A stretch of 64,000 nucleotides of DNA from Ophiodon elongatus (GCA_016806645.1 JACSYO010001315.1:1649501-1713500); one strand, 5' to 3'. Numbered from the stretch's first letter, positions 12,351 through 24,398 are shown. The notes: generated by a model from the letters alone, not told the origin. Program-made: numbers and translations.

Positions 12351-13641
12351 CTGTCTTCATTCTTAAAGACGGGGTTGTTCAAATGTGGCTAAACTAAATC
12401 TTGCTAATATCTGTTATTAGACTAAAAAGATCCGTTGTATTCTCATCCAGCTAATTTGGTTAAAAGCAACTTTAGGATTGATTTGCTAATCCTGGATGAA
12501 GTTATCTTGAATGCCAGTGCACCATATGTTCTGGCTAAATTGGTCTTTTAACAGGGAGTATCTCAAATTCAATTTGGCTTAGTTCTTTTTTAGCATATAA
12601 CCTTTTATTTTGTTTTATATACTAAGTATAGGTAACTCTTGATTGTGGAACTTAAATTGAATTGTATCTACTCATTGCTACATGGTTTGAATATACTGGA
12701 TGGTGCAATACAGCTAACAAGCTACGATAGCTTCCTCCACTTTGGACTCTCTGTTCCCTCAAAGGTCAGCAATGTCAAGACGGTTTGCTAATTGGTCAAT
12801 GGTGTAACTTCACCATTGGAATGAATTTATTTTATATTTTCATTATTTTAAATGCTGGTGAGGCCCAGCCTCAAGAGAGACTGTGGAGGTTGTGGGGGCT
12901 TGAAAATACTTGAGGGCCAGTTGTGTAGTCTAGCAGGAGTTAAAGGGCATGGTGTTGGTTTACCAAGCCAATCTATTCCCGCCTGTTTGCCCTGTCTTTC
13001 TAATTAAGGCATGTGCTTACACTTCAAAGTATGATGGAGTGCAGAAGAATATCATATAAAACAGGTGCATTAAATTAATGTCATTACATCGAAACAGTAT
13101 AACATGATATTAGCTTAAAAAAGAAAGAGGTGTTTTTTTTATTTTGTACACAGTAATGTTGTGTTCATTGGTTTAGTCATTGCAACAATAATCCTCAATT
13201 GCAGGCTATTAAAGGGGCATGACAATACATTAACCCAAACTGAGGTGTTAATTGGATGACTGCCAGGAGCTGGCACATAGCCAGTGTTGAATTCTTGTAT
13301 CTTTATTGTGCCTTTGCATGTTCATTCCTCAGGAGACTAAATTGGATGTGAGGGATACTTTCTTTTTTTGTAAATAGATGGGCCTCATTAAAAATACTTC
13401 TCTTTTATATCGTTTTTTTTCTTTTCAATTTTTCTTTTGTCTAATTCAATTATATAGTATACTCTAAACAATCACAAGCCACAGTCCTTTCATCATGAGG
13501 TATCTTTTGAAGGACCAAATGTGGTCAAAACAGCTGTATATAGGGATACATGCAATGTTCTTTTGATTACAAGCCTATGGCTATAGTTTTCTTTATCTCC
13601 ATGTATTGTAGAGTGTAATTATTAAGTTTATTCAGTGTAAA
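12351..13641. other. gene-free spacer between transposon remnants
   Basis: AT-rich sequence with no exon, long ORF or named repeat that I can recognise. Confidence 0.5.
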
Positions 13642-14193
13642 AAGGTGCGTTCACACCAAACGCGGCGTGAATTTTCGCGTTGCGTCTTTCGCGTGGTGTG
13701 TTCACACCAAAAGCGTTGCGAATATTCGCAACGCCGGACTATTTGTGGTTATTTTGCTTTTTCACACTCGACGCGCCGCCGAAGAGGGGGCGTGGCTTAT
13801 CTCCATGGAAATAGTTCCTTTCTGCCATCCACCGTGGAAGAAATAGCCACTAGTTCTGCTTTGTACATGTTCTGGAAGTCCCACAAACGTTGGAACATCA
13901 AACGCCCTCATGTCTGGGTTCATAACATCATCCGTAGTCGCACACAGCTTCTCCAGGAGCTGCGTCTGGAGGACTTCCTCTTCCAGACTATCGACTTCTC
14001 CTTCATAGTTTCTGATCAGCAACGGACGGCGATGGTGACGGGCAGAGCTTCTCAACGCTGATTGGCGTTCGCAACTCAACGCCACGCGAATTTTTCGCCC
14101 GAGTTGAAAAATTTCAGCTTCACGTCGCGTCATTCACTCGAGTTCCCGTGATTTCACGAAAAATCCTCACCGCGTTGGGTGTGAACGCACCTT
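13642..14193 (+). mobile_element. non-autonomous PIF/Harbinger-like transposon
   Basis: The two ends are 16-bp inverted repeats, AAGGTGCGTTCACACC at the left and its exact complement at the right; the similarity continues into CpG-rich subterminal sequence (AAACGCGGCGTGA against TCACCGCGTT). The interior repeats the word TTCACACCAAA. In the + frame at about 13880-13990 it encodes HVWVHNIIRSR and LLQELRLED, resembling the N-terminal region of Harbinger-derived nucleases (HARBI1/ALP1-like proteins). The catalytic DDE residues are absent, so the 552-bp copy is an internally deleted, non-coding derivative. TAA-like triplets flank the ends, but the boundary is ambiguous because of an A run. Its CpG density contrasts sharply with the surrounding DNA. 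Confidence 0.75.
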
Positions 14194-14520
14194 AAGGGTA
14201 GGGTTAATTTTTGCAATGTGAATTTTTTGTCAATATCTTGCATCCCTTGCAGGGTATTGATCCTTGTTTATTCATCCTTTCTTGTCCACCTCTTATTGGC
14301 TGTGCTATTATGCTATAATGTCCCTCTTTAATTGAGGATGGGTCTTTGGTCCTAATGCATTTACCACCACGAAGTCCTTTTCAGAATGTTTCTCATCTTA
14401 AGCTATTAATGAATGTCAACAGAGTTTCCCATTAATTACCTAGACTCTGGTGGCCCGCCAAAGTGTATTTTGTTCTGCCACAGTTTCATATTGAACTAAA
14501 AATATTTTACACTTCTCAAC

Positions 14521-14700
14521 AGGTGAGCGGGCTATCACCCCATTTCCTCCTCAGCGGTGCGCAGCGACCGGATCTAGATTCGTCGGAAAGTGGCTCGCGG
14601 TTCCAGTCGAATTGATCACTTTGCCCTCACTCCCCACAGGAAGAAAAGTAGTCCCCTGTTGTTGGCGCGAATGTTAACTCAGTACGTGATCTGTGGCGAT
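14521..14700. other. GC-rich unassigned patch
   Basis: This patch has several CpG dinucleotides (GTGCGCAGCGACCGG, TCGTCGG, TGGCTCGCGG) inside AT-rich DNA and directly precedes a hAT-like element. It does not read as a convincing exon in any frame. It may be part of another transposon. Confidence 0.3.
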
Positions 14701-14714
14701 GTTGGCAACCAACC

Positions 14715-15028
14715 CGAATGTTAAAGCTGCTAAAGGTGGAGATAGTTTTAACCTTAATTAGGCTATATACTACTTAATAATACATTAATGTTTATTAGTT
14801 GATTTATATTTTGTATTAACAATCTGAATCTGCAAAGTAGACTAACTAGTAACTAATATTGTCAAATAATTGTAGTGAAGCTAAAAGTACAATATATCCC
14901 TTTGAAATTAAGTGGGCTGAAAGTATAAAGTTACAGAAAATGGATTTACTCAAGTAAAGAACAAGTACCTCAAAATTAAAGTACAGTACTTGAGTAGCCT
15001 AAATGTACTTAGTTACATTCCACCACTG
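14715..15028 (+). mobile_element. hAT-like non-autonomous element, 3' half
   Basis: The run of short matches from GCTAAAGGTGGAGATAG through AACTAGTAACTAATATTGTCA and ACTCAAGTAAAGAACAAG to the terminus ACATTCCACCACTG reproduces the 3' half of a very common fish element whose termini read CAGTGGTGGAATGTAAC. The left terminal repeat is missing, so the copy is truncated. It belongs to the same family as the fragment at 3855-4050, inserted in the opposite orientation. Confidence 0.65.
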
Positions 15029-18000
15029 CTAGAGCACACCATTGTTTCCAAGAACACAGAGCTCTTCATAGATCTAGGCTCTTAATTTTGCTCTCAAAGT
15101 GCCCCAGATTGAGCATTTCAATTTAAAATGTATAAAATGATCTTCAAGGAGAGCTTCCACCCACTATGGTCTCTCAAAATCCTGTAGGAAATAATGATCT
15201 ATATGCTTGGTCTTTGTTGTTTGTCATGAATTTAATGAATGCCCATGGCTGAAAGGTCACATTTTGATTAATAGATTTTCAATTTTTGGGAGAAACAATT
15301 GCTCCATATTGTGAAAGTCAATGCTGACTGACTGATGGAAAGGTTTAGCTACCAACAAATATTAACAGCATCCAGTCTTTTCAGCCAAGTATCAATTATT
15401 TAAACAGTTTATATATTCGTTGTTGGCATTGTATGTTGTTAGATTGAGATACAAAATGTAAGGCTGAATATATTGAGGGGAGCCAATGCTTTTTGGAGCG
15501 CAGATCCTGTCACCTTTGGGTGTCTCCCCAAGTCATCAATTTACATTATGTGTACACTGATTGATTTTATTTCTTCTTCTTTTCTCTTACGTGACACAAA
15601 GATGAAAGAGTTGGCGTCTCTTTCATCCATGTCCACTCAACCACACATCCGTCTTCTATCAAGACACCCTTTTACCTTGCTCTCTATTCAGGAATGTATT
15701 CGGTGGGTTGACATCGGTCCTGCCTATCCGCCATCATCTCCAATAAGCTGCATTATTTCAAGCTCAAGGACTGTGATATTGTGATTATTATATATAATTT
15801 CCATTCATCTCTTTGGTTCCCTCTCTTCGGTTTCACCTGAAAGTGCACAGACACCCAGGCTGAGTGGAGGAGTAGAATTTCATTTCCAGTCTCGCACACA
15901 TCACTGCATAGCACCACAGAAGAGACTCTCTCTCCCTCTCACACTCCCAACTGATCTTTTCCAGAGCTCTGGGGTCACACAATGCAGTCCCATAAAATTC
16001 TGTGAAATTATCACAAATTTTCAAACACAGATTACATGCGCAAAACCCAAATTATGTACAAATTACATTCCTCCTCCTCCATGATTTGAAGGCTACTTAT
16101 GACATAGCGGAAGGCAGGCCACCAAATAGCATTACCAAACCAGTGTTCCCACACAGAATACAATGTATATGTAGTCCACAGGTTTGAAAAATGTGATGAC
16201 AGCACTGTCATTGGCTGGAGCTACAGCTTCCGAATAATGACGCACCTTGTTTGCATTGCAAGACGAGGTGTCCTCCCACCTTTTGTAAGATGTAAATAAA
16301 CTTCAAGCTGAAATCGCATGTGGGAAATGTGACTATAAGAGGGAAGAAAGAACCTGGTTTACAAGACTTTCCACTTTATTAACAAAGTCTTAAAGTATAT
16401 TGTCACGACCAGAGAGGAGAACAGACAATCACACGTAGTTTGGAACTGCAGAGTGAATTTAATGGAAAGGGTTGGGCTACACCACAGGTACAGGGATGTC
16501 CCAGTAGGGGGTAAGGAGTTGTAATGGAATTATAAAACATTACAAGAGCAGAATTCTGGGATTACCGCCTGCCTACTTAATTCCCAATCCCCCAAAAAGG
16601 TACAGATTGGATTTGGGAGTTCAGCTCGACATAAAACACATGAAAGACGTTCCTTGAGAGGGCAATAGGATCACATACTTGAGTCTTTTTGGTAGGTACG
16701 CTTTTTTGATGCCGTACAGTACAATAGGAAGAGAAACAGAGGAAGCAAGTGGTAATATGTGAAAAAAGGGTGAGAGGGAAGTGTTGATTGCAGAGGAAGA
16801 TGAGGTTGCAGGTAAACAGAGCACAGAGAAGGTTGATTTCTTCTGCTCGTATGTTTTTTTTTATAAGCCCCTAATACGTACTTGCACCTTTTTATGATGC
16901 GCGTGTTCCTAGTCCTCCCGCTGCTCTCATAGCTCCAAAAGAAAGGGTTCATTGGTGGGTGGAGCACTATATACTTGCAGAGGAGCCCCGGGAGCTTTGC
17001 CCGAGGGAGGCCCGCGGATAATTACAAACCATTCAGCAAACACAGCTCAGCGGATCACAGAGACATCCTGACGGTGAGCCAAGAGACAAACAGAACTCTA
17101 ACGAGACAGACACGACAAAACACGGAGCTACCTGATAGGAAAACATGGATCGAAGTGGCAAAAGGAACACCTGACTCACTGGAGAGGGTGGGGGCCTGAG
17201 GGGGAGACAACAATAGCAGAGCTCAGACTATGATCCATCCTTTAAATGTTGTTAACTATCACAGATAGAGAACATAATCGTACTTAGTAGCTTGGAGACG
17301 GTAATGAAGACAGTAAAAATAAAAAGAGGCTACGCTGGTCATAAAGTGTTTGAAACACCCACCATATTTTCAAGCTCATAATCATTACAATCACTTTTGT
17401 GATCATCATCAGCACCACCACCACCACTTATGGAATTCCATCTCACGGAATTGCGTCTAATTACCCTCATTAGTAAATGTCACCCCAATGGGTGTGCAAC
17501 CAGACTCTCGGTGTACTTACTGGACCCTCACCGCTCAGGAATGTGAGAAGTGCAAGCATTCGTGCAGTGTTTGATGAAACAGCTTTGCCCACACAGGGTT
17601 AACTGAAAAGAGGAGCGGGCCAAGCGAAGAACCCTGCAAAGAATCTGATGTATCAGTAACCTCAATCATGTCCCACTCCTATGGCTAACCTCGGGCTAAG
17701 TTAGGGAATTAACAGCAGCCAGGGAGACTTGCAACATTGCATTTGACTTTGCACTTCAGAGGTGCGAGCGCTTCGCCCCTCCTCTGGAGATTCTTGAGAA
17801 AGACCCATCGTTATACATTAATAACACCAGAGACTACTCCCTCAGTCTGCACAGCGTCTGTTTGTGTCCTTCATTGATTTTTTTTTTACTGAATTCTTTT
17901 GATGAGAGTATAGGGACTGACACTTTGATTACGTTTACAGTTATTCAGGTGTGTGTTTTGTTTTGCACTTTGTGTGTGCGGATGTCAGTTTGTGCATGTG

Positions 18001-18398
18001 TATTTTACTTGTGCAATGAGCTGTTCATTTCCTATACTTGTTGAGTAAACTTCTCCGACTTTGTGTTAGCATAACCAACTCAATGGCATTCTGCACCATT
18101 CTTACTGCTATACTTTTCCATGCGTTCTTCCTTTTTTTCTTGTCTTTAAATTTCTCTCTGTTTCCTTCTTATTTTTTTTTTTTTTATTCAACTCTGTAGT
18201 TTTGCAAATTATAGGCTTGGCATTTTGCGAAGGGCAGTTCACTCTGTTGGTTCTTCACAGTTCTGTGCATTTGTACTGCTGCCACTCCATGCGTGAAAAA
18301 TCCCAAAAAACACAGCCAAGGGGAAAAAAATTTCAGACAGCAACATTGAACCAAGAGCAGAGCTTGAGCAAAGCGTCACACAAAATACACACGCACGC

Positions 18399-18400
<2 letters not shown>

Positions 18401-18474
<74 letters not shown>
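18401..18474. repeat. (CA)n microsatellite
   Basis: About 37 uninterrupted CA units. The flanking low-complexity frames on both strands are artefacts of this tract. Confidence 0.98.
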
Positions 18475-18476
<2 letters not shown>

Positions 18477-18641
18477 CTGGTTTGGATATTGGACACAACA
18501 AACAGAAAAGCAAATAAAAGGCTGTATTGTCTGGGATAATTGTAGAGATAAACAGCTCTTCCTTGGAGACTTCTCCTTTTTCTCTGAATGTCTTTGGCTG
18601 ATCAGGTTTCAGTGACATTCAAACATGGAGCCAGAACTGAG

Positions 18642-18682
18642 CACACACACACACACACACATACATATATACACACACATAC
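18642..18682. repeat. compound (CA)n/(TA)n microsatellite
   Basis: About ten CA units followed by CATATATACACACACATAC. It lies 170 bp after the larger (CA)n array. Confidence 0.9.
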
Positions 18683-20779
18683 TTCTCTGCGAGCACACAC
18701 ATTATCGTGCAAATGATCACCAGCTGGTGTGACCAAGGTTTTACCTACAATGGTTTGCCCCGCTGTGTATTTGTCAGTCCTCCTTTATACCATCTCATTT
18801 TATATTAAAGTCATGGCTCATTCATTGTGAAGAAAATTACTGTTTTATTACAATATTTGTCAAAAGCCTGGAAGGAAATAGATTAAGTTCAATACCCCTG
18901 CAGTTTGTCAGCAAATGTGCAAAGTTTGCACATTACTCTTTTTTCATTCAATACGAATCACGACCTTAGGGCGTTAAGACATTTGGTGTTAACTGCCTTT
19001 TGTTCCAGAAGTAAGTCAAAGCGTCTATTTTTACATAATGATCGATGACATGTCACCTTACTGTGATTTACAACAAATACAATCCATGCACATAAATCAC
19101 TAACATTGGTGATATATGCAAACGTGTCAAGACAATAGAATTTACCATGTCATGAGAACTTTTTCCTGAATGTGATCTCGATGTTTTAAAGAGCAGTCTT
19201 TATGAGCATATTCACACAGAATAGCGAGACAAAATAATAAATATGTGTAAGAAAAACGTGGAATATTTTTCTATAAAAAAAAACTAAAAATATGTACATG
19301 CACATATAACATGTAGACAAAAATAAATACTATGTTAAAGGTTCTGTATTTCTATTTTAGTTTATGTCACTCTCGCTAGTATATTGAGAATGAAAATGTG
19401 TATATACGCACTTCCCTGTTCCAAACAAGTATGTTCTTTGTGAGTTAGTTTTTTCAGCATTCGTTTATTTTTTCATATTTGTATTATGTGTTGTGTATTT
19501 ATTATGTTTTATGGAATTTGTTTAACTTGGCTGCAATGAAGATTAATTTGACAGTTGACAGGGTTGTTCACTTATGTTGCCACTTTCACATTCTTGATGA
19601 AAGAAATTATTAAGTACAACAGGGTCCTGTGTGGTGAATCAAAGCCCAGTTATTTATGGAATCTTCAATCAAAAATGACAGATACAAAATCACAGAATGC
19701 AAAAACTTTTCTACTTTTTATGTCATAACATTTAACTTTTAAATTTGTATTCCTATGGGTGTCATCCATCCACTGTGTAAACGTACCCTCAATCTACTGG
19801 TTGATGTCAGACCTGCTGATAACGCACATTCTGCAGCAGTGACCCTTTTACACCCCCCCCCTCCCCCAGGAGGTTCATGCAGGTTCATCACAGGGATGAG
19901 CAATCCGACACGTCGGAGCAGTCGGATGAGACCTCTAATCATCTGTCTATCAAACCACCTTAACTGAGCAAAAACATAGCCACTTTGTGGACCATATTAT
20001 TGACAGTAATGCCTCTGTGTTTAGGAGAGGCGGGGGGAGGGGTCTTTGTGTGATGCTGTGTTGCCTGTCAAAAGGAACAGAAATCTGTCAAGAATTGATT
20101 TCTGTAGGAACCTGTTGATTAATTTACTGTGTACCTAGAGTTCAAACATTAGACCTCTTATGTAAACCCAGCAGAGTTATTTAAGTGCTACATAATAACC
20201 CTTTATAATAGTCAATACACAGCATTTCCTGCACGGAAATCCTACTTCTGAGACACAGACCTCTAAAAACTTAACACAGCATTTTCTTCCATTATTATAG
20301 CTCATTATTTTCAATAATTTGCTATACTGTGCTCAGCCTTGCTTAGATGCAGCTATATGTTTGCACTCGGGTGTTTTTAAATTATAATTTTTTCTATGCA
20401 ATAAACTATAAACTGTGGATACATAATAAATAAGTTTATTATTCTGTTTCATCTTTTTTTTCTTCTTCTGCTATAGTGAGGTACCTCTGCTGTAAACTCC
20501 CAAACAAGCAGCTCTAGGCTACTTCCAAAGCCCGCCACTCAAATTAGCAGTGCTGGATGATGTCACAGCCATGTTATTAGGACTTTGAGATAATCACTAA
20601 ACCTAACCAGGTCTCCGATTATAATAATGTACGCACTGTTGTTAAAAGATCTTCAAAATGTGTAGGTTTGCACACGTTGTTGTTCCTGCGGGAGGATTTC
20701 ATCAGCAATCTGCTCTCCGGGATTATGTTCCATTACCCCATTAGACCGTGTGCAGTCTGCACATCATGCATGTGCCACA

Positions 20780-21628
20780 ATCTGCTGCTGTTTGGGTTGC
20801 AGTGGAATAGGAGGGTCCGCGGTGCGGTGGAAGTGAAGTAGCAGGCGGGGAGGCAGTGGCACAGCAGTCGAGGGCAGGGCGGCACAGGGAAGGAAGGCTG
20901 CCTTGGAGCGCAGCGTGCGTACCGAAGGGACGCGCTGATTGACAGTCGGAGGAACGGAGCGCCCCATGCGCGGCACACAAGCAGAGCGCGCTAATCTCCC
21001 CCGTACCCGGCTTGTCAAAGGCATCTCTGTGAAATACCAGCCAGATCAGCCTGGCGCAAAGAAAGGAGGCTCTATCCGTCCCCCCGGGCTCGGTATTTGG
21101 AGACTTCTGTTCAGTCATAACTGGAAACAGTGCGGGCTAACCTGGCGTCTCCAAGTGTCCAGGAAACGGGAGTGGATGGACAGAAAGGTCAGACTGCACT
21201 TTGCAAGCTGAGTCCAAGAAGATTTTGTCGGTTCCTTTTTGTGGAGTAAAAAGACTGCGACTTGCTTTCGGGATCATTTTGGGGTTCATTTTTGTTTTTG
21301 TGAAATCCAACATAATTGTGATGCGTTTGTTAGTCAAGTTACAAACCCTGGAGCCTGCCAACACTCCTCCTCATTCTTTTTAATTGGAATAACGGAAAGA
21401 TAATCGGGAGACTCTCGAGGGGGGGATTTTGGTGCGTAATTTGTGCGGTGTTTGCGGTTGCTGAGCCCGCAGAAGTAGTTGTGCCTCGCTTCATTTTTGA
21501 CGTGAAATAGCTCATTTTTTCACCCCATGGAGTAGACTAAATCACAGGTAAAGACTTCTAAAAAGAGAGGGGTTATTCTCTGTCGCCTGGAACAAACAGG
21601 CGGATCGGATGCGCAGATTCTCCGTAGT
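20780..21628 (+). promoter_or_regulatory. fibcd1: CpG-rich promoter and 5' leader candidate of fibcd1
   Basis: From about 20780 the sequence shifts from AT-rich to GC- and CpG-rich (GGAGCGCAGCGTGCG, GGACGCGCTGATTG, GCGCGGCACAC, CTCGAGG) and stays so up to and past the start codon at 21629. This is the expected picture for a vertebrate CpG-island promoter and leader. I see no convincing TATA box and cannot place the transcription start. The segment carries several upstream ATGs, including a two-codon ORF at 21527-21535 and an eight-codon ORF at 21609-21635 that overlaps the main start. CAG/GTAAAG at about 21545-21553 could be a 5' UTR splice donor, so the leader may itself be spliced. Confidence 0.55.
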
Positions 21629-21700
21629 ATGGTAAATGACCAATGGGGAATCATGAACAGCTCTTCTGAACTCGAAGATGGGACTCGGCATAAAAACCAG
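21629..21700 (+). CDS. fibcd1: fibcd1 first coding exon (start codon, cytoplasmic N-terminus)
   Basis: This short exon encodes the first 24 residues of a FIBCD1 (fibrinogen C domain containing 1) orthologue: it begins MVNDQWGIM and ends ELEDGTRHKNQ. As I recall it, mammalian FIBCD1 starts MVNDRWKTM and has QLEDRPRDKPQ at the matching place, including the same splice point. The start ATG has A at -3 and G at +4, a good initiation context. The exon ends CAG/GTATGT, a strong donor, in phase 0, and joins in frame to the exon at 53044 after a 31.3-kb intron. The segment is cytoplasmic in this type II membrane protein. The exon is too short for ordinary ORF detection and was found by matching the family N-terminus. 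What could be wrong is an alternative first exon elsewhere. Confidence 0.87.
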
Positions 21701-22617
21701 GTATGTTCTCTCAGTTCGCGCTGTGGGTTTTGTGAGGAGTGGTGCATCTGCTTGGCGCAGTGTTACCACGCCGAGTTGTGAGAATGTGTCTCTCGGGCGA
21801 CTCTGTGTGCACCGTGGAGACAGTAGCTGCACATGAGCTTTCCCCGACTCCCGGCGGGCACTGGCACTTCTGTTCCTGTCATAATGTCTGAACCCACCCG
21901 CGGATCACACAGTCCCCGTGGCTACTTGTGTTTAGCGTGACACGACGCCCCAGAGTGTTACTGGGCTACTTGATATATACAATTTGGTGATCTGAGTAGA
22001 GATGATTGATGCTGAAATCACGGCAGGAGGTTGCGAATGTGAACAGGCGGATAGTTGTTTGCGCATCTCATCTGCGTCTTTCACTAAATATTCTTAAATT
22101 GTCCCTCAGCCTGGGCAGTAATGGGGATGAATGTCTGGAAATCGTATTTGTGCTGTTTGGAGTGTTGAAATATGGCACACAGACGTCCTCCCATAGTCCG
22201 CTCGGATGAATTGAGACAGGAGTGGACGTGCGTTGTGTTGCAGCCAGGCAAGCTCACTTTGGGGAATAGTCAATGTTCCACAAGGTCAGTAGAGGGCTAT
22301 TGACGGCCCATGAGGGAGAGGGCTCCCCTGGAGCCCGGAATCGGATTTCGGGGCATCGAGAAAGTCTGGCGCCTTTGGAAAGCCAGAATGATTTATACCC
22401 TTCCTATCCTCTTACCTCCTCAGGAGGATGGGATTAGTTATTATGTGGTTTCACAGAAAAAGGAAAACTTCCTCTGGTGCCATTGCAAAATGTTTGACAC
22501 AGAAGAAAAGAAGTAGTGTTGTCATGTTTGGAATATAAGTACCTTGCACTTTAAAAAAAAAAAAACTGGGCTGTCAAAAAAAAAAGGAAGTGAAGATGAA
22601 TCGCCCAATATCTTATA

Positions 22618-22620
<3 letters not shown>

Positions 22621-22661
<41 letters not shown>
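22621..22661. repeat. (AT)n microsatellite
   Basis: Twenty AT units, preceded by A-rich runs at 22553-22565 and 22577-22585. Confidence 0.96.
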
Positions 22662-22664
<3 letters not shown>

Positions 22665-22900
22665 AACAGTTTGCTTCTTGTGTTTGGAATACAGTTTGGA
22701 AGGAAACAGATTTGTGGCCCCTATCTCCTAATTTACAAAGCTTGACAGGTGGCACACGATATGTTGCTTCCTGTCATGTGCTTCAGTAGATTTCGTAGAG
22801 CAGTCGGAGTTATTTACATGGTAGCACTCTGAACTGGGCCTGTGTTTGAGTTCTCTTTCAGGTATAGTCCTATCAGCATCCTCTACTACAAGGCTGTAGT

Positions 22901-22975
22901 TAATGTTTCATATATTACAGTTTACTGAATATATGAGACATTACAGCTCCACCTTTATATTCTGAGGTGGAGCTG
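22901..22975. repeat. two adjacent inverted repeats (tandem hairpins)
   Basis: The first hairpin pairs TAATGTTTCATATATT (22901 on) with AATATATGAGACATTA (to 22943), about 16-18 bp with one wobble, around a short loop. The second follows with no gap: CAGCTCCACCT (22944-22954) pairs perfectly with AGGTGGAGCTG (22965-22975) around a 10-nt loop. No exon or known repeat explains the pair. Confidence 0.6.
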
Positions 22976-24070
22976 ATCAATGACTAAGTGGCTATGACCA
23001 ACAATTTGCTACCTATAAGCTGCTTTCCCTCCTTTATATTAACTCAAAGGTCATGCAAATAGCAAATATGCCTGCCCTGATAGTGTGTCCTAGAATACCC
23101 ACATATCTGTCTCGGATCAGTAAACTTGACAGAGGAAAATATCTGCGCCAGGAAAATGATACCCGATGTGATTTTGATTCCTATTAATTGCCGTGTTCTT
23201 GAAGCAAATAAAAACAAATCCGATTGACTAAACGGAGCGCTAACATGCTGAACGGTAAGCCAAGAGGGATGAAAATGCAAAGCATGTCCCACAACCCCAA
23301 CACTCACTCCGGATCAGTCGGCAAAGGGGAATGTTGGATGAGATGAGAGGTTGTGGGAAATGGGGATGGCTAATGCTGCTATCTGTCCCTCTCCTCCCTA
23401 CATCTATCGGTCTCCATCTTCAGCCCTTGTTATTTTGCTATCACACGCAGACACACATAAATACTCATTCTCTCCCTCTCCGTGTGTCAGCCTGTCTCTC
23501 TCTGTAATCTAAAGCAGTAACACCAAACCTTCATCTCTAGCCTTGGTGCTATTGACAGAGTCATTTCAGACCCAGTGGGGAGGGACAGCGTAATAGAGAT
23601 CTCTTGTGGTCTCTGTTTGTTTTGATATCACAAAACATGGCTGAGGATTAGTGTGGTAACTCTGCATATTTTATTTGTTGCTGTAGGTTTGCTGTCACCC
23701 ATGCCCTTTTATAACAGATGGAGGCCAGTTAGAGTAAAATGGAGATTAGAGTGCTACTTAACATCAGCCTTGAAATCTAATTCACTGGATAACAAGCAAC
23801 AGTGACACGGTCAGATATGCGCTTCACTTGTCTATAGGAAAACTAGACACAAAATGGCTACCATGACTTACAGTATAATAAGTGGATGCACCAGTGACAC
23901 TTCCATATAACTTTTTCTTGTAATAAAATGCAGAGAAAGCTGAGATAAGTCAAGGTTGCTGCTTTCCAATATTTGCTATATCTGTTTCCATGAGATCATT
24001 CTTCAATCACATGTGAGATAAGTTTGAGCAACTCGTCTTTTATATCAATTTAAGATCTTAAGGGACATGT

Positions 24071-24092
24071 ACACACACACACACACACACAC
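24071..24092. repeat. (AC)n microsatellite
   Basis: A short run of about eleven AC units. Confidence 0.9.
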
Positions 24093-24305
24093 AGGCATTT
24101 TTTTTCTTATTTACCACACATGGCACATACATGCACACACAAAGTATAGCTGAGACTTCAATGAGGCCCAATGGGGTTGCCTAGTCGGATTGTAGGCAAT
24201 CAATAGCACTTTGAGAGGGCCAAACTTTCCAATGCACTGAAAGGACTGTTTGTATATGAGTAGAATACCATAACAGCTGTTCCTTGCCAGCTCACACATT
24301 GAGAG

Positions 24306-24309
24306 ACAC

Positions 24310-24344
<35 letters not shown>

Positions 24345-24398
24345 CACATACACACACACACATACACACACACACGCACACACACACACATACACACA
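24306..24398. repeat. interrupted (CA)n microsatellite
   Basis: CA units over about 90 bp with scattered AA, TA and CG interruptions. The repeated CATACACACA words suggest partial tandem duplication inside the array. Confidence 0.95.

Larger units (their letters stand above)
15029..20690. other. upstream gene-free DNA, third part
   Basis: No coding exon is recognised. It contains possible transposon pieces near 16400-16640 and 16975-17225 (TGTCACGACC start; moderately GC-rich, with no clear ends), the (CA)n arrays at 18.4 and 18.65 kb, a C9TC5 run near 19853-19867 and AT-rich spacer. The last few hundred bases before 20690 lead into the promoter candidate of the FIBCD1-like gene. Confidence 0.5.

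Noticed and set aside
13762..14133. 123-codon minus-strand ORF with a charged, protein-like composition
   Set aside because: It is the antisense of the Harbinger-like element, whose recognisable transposase segment is on the + strand.
16405..17225. An LTR retrotransposon starting TGTCACGACC
   Set aside because: No matching second LTR, primer-binding site or coding remnant could be found. At most it is a fragment of an unnamed repeat.
18202..18615. Long open frames across (CA)n at 18.4 kb on both strands
   Set aside because: Their length comes from the stop-free dinucleotide repeat (His/Thr or Val/Cys runs). The same applies near 4480, 24300, 24700, 39440, 40020 and 49700.
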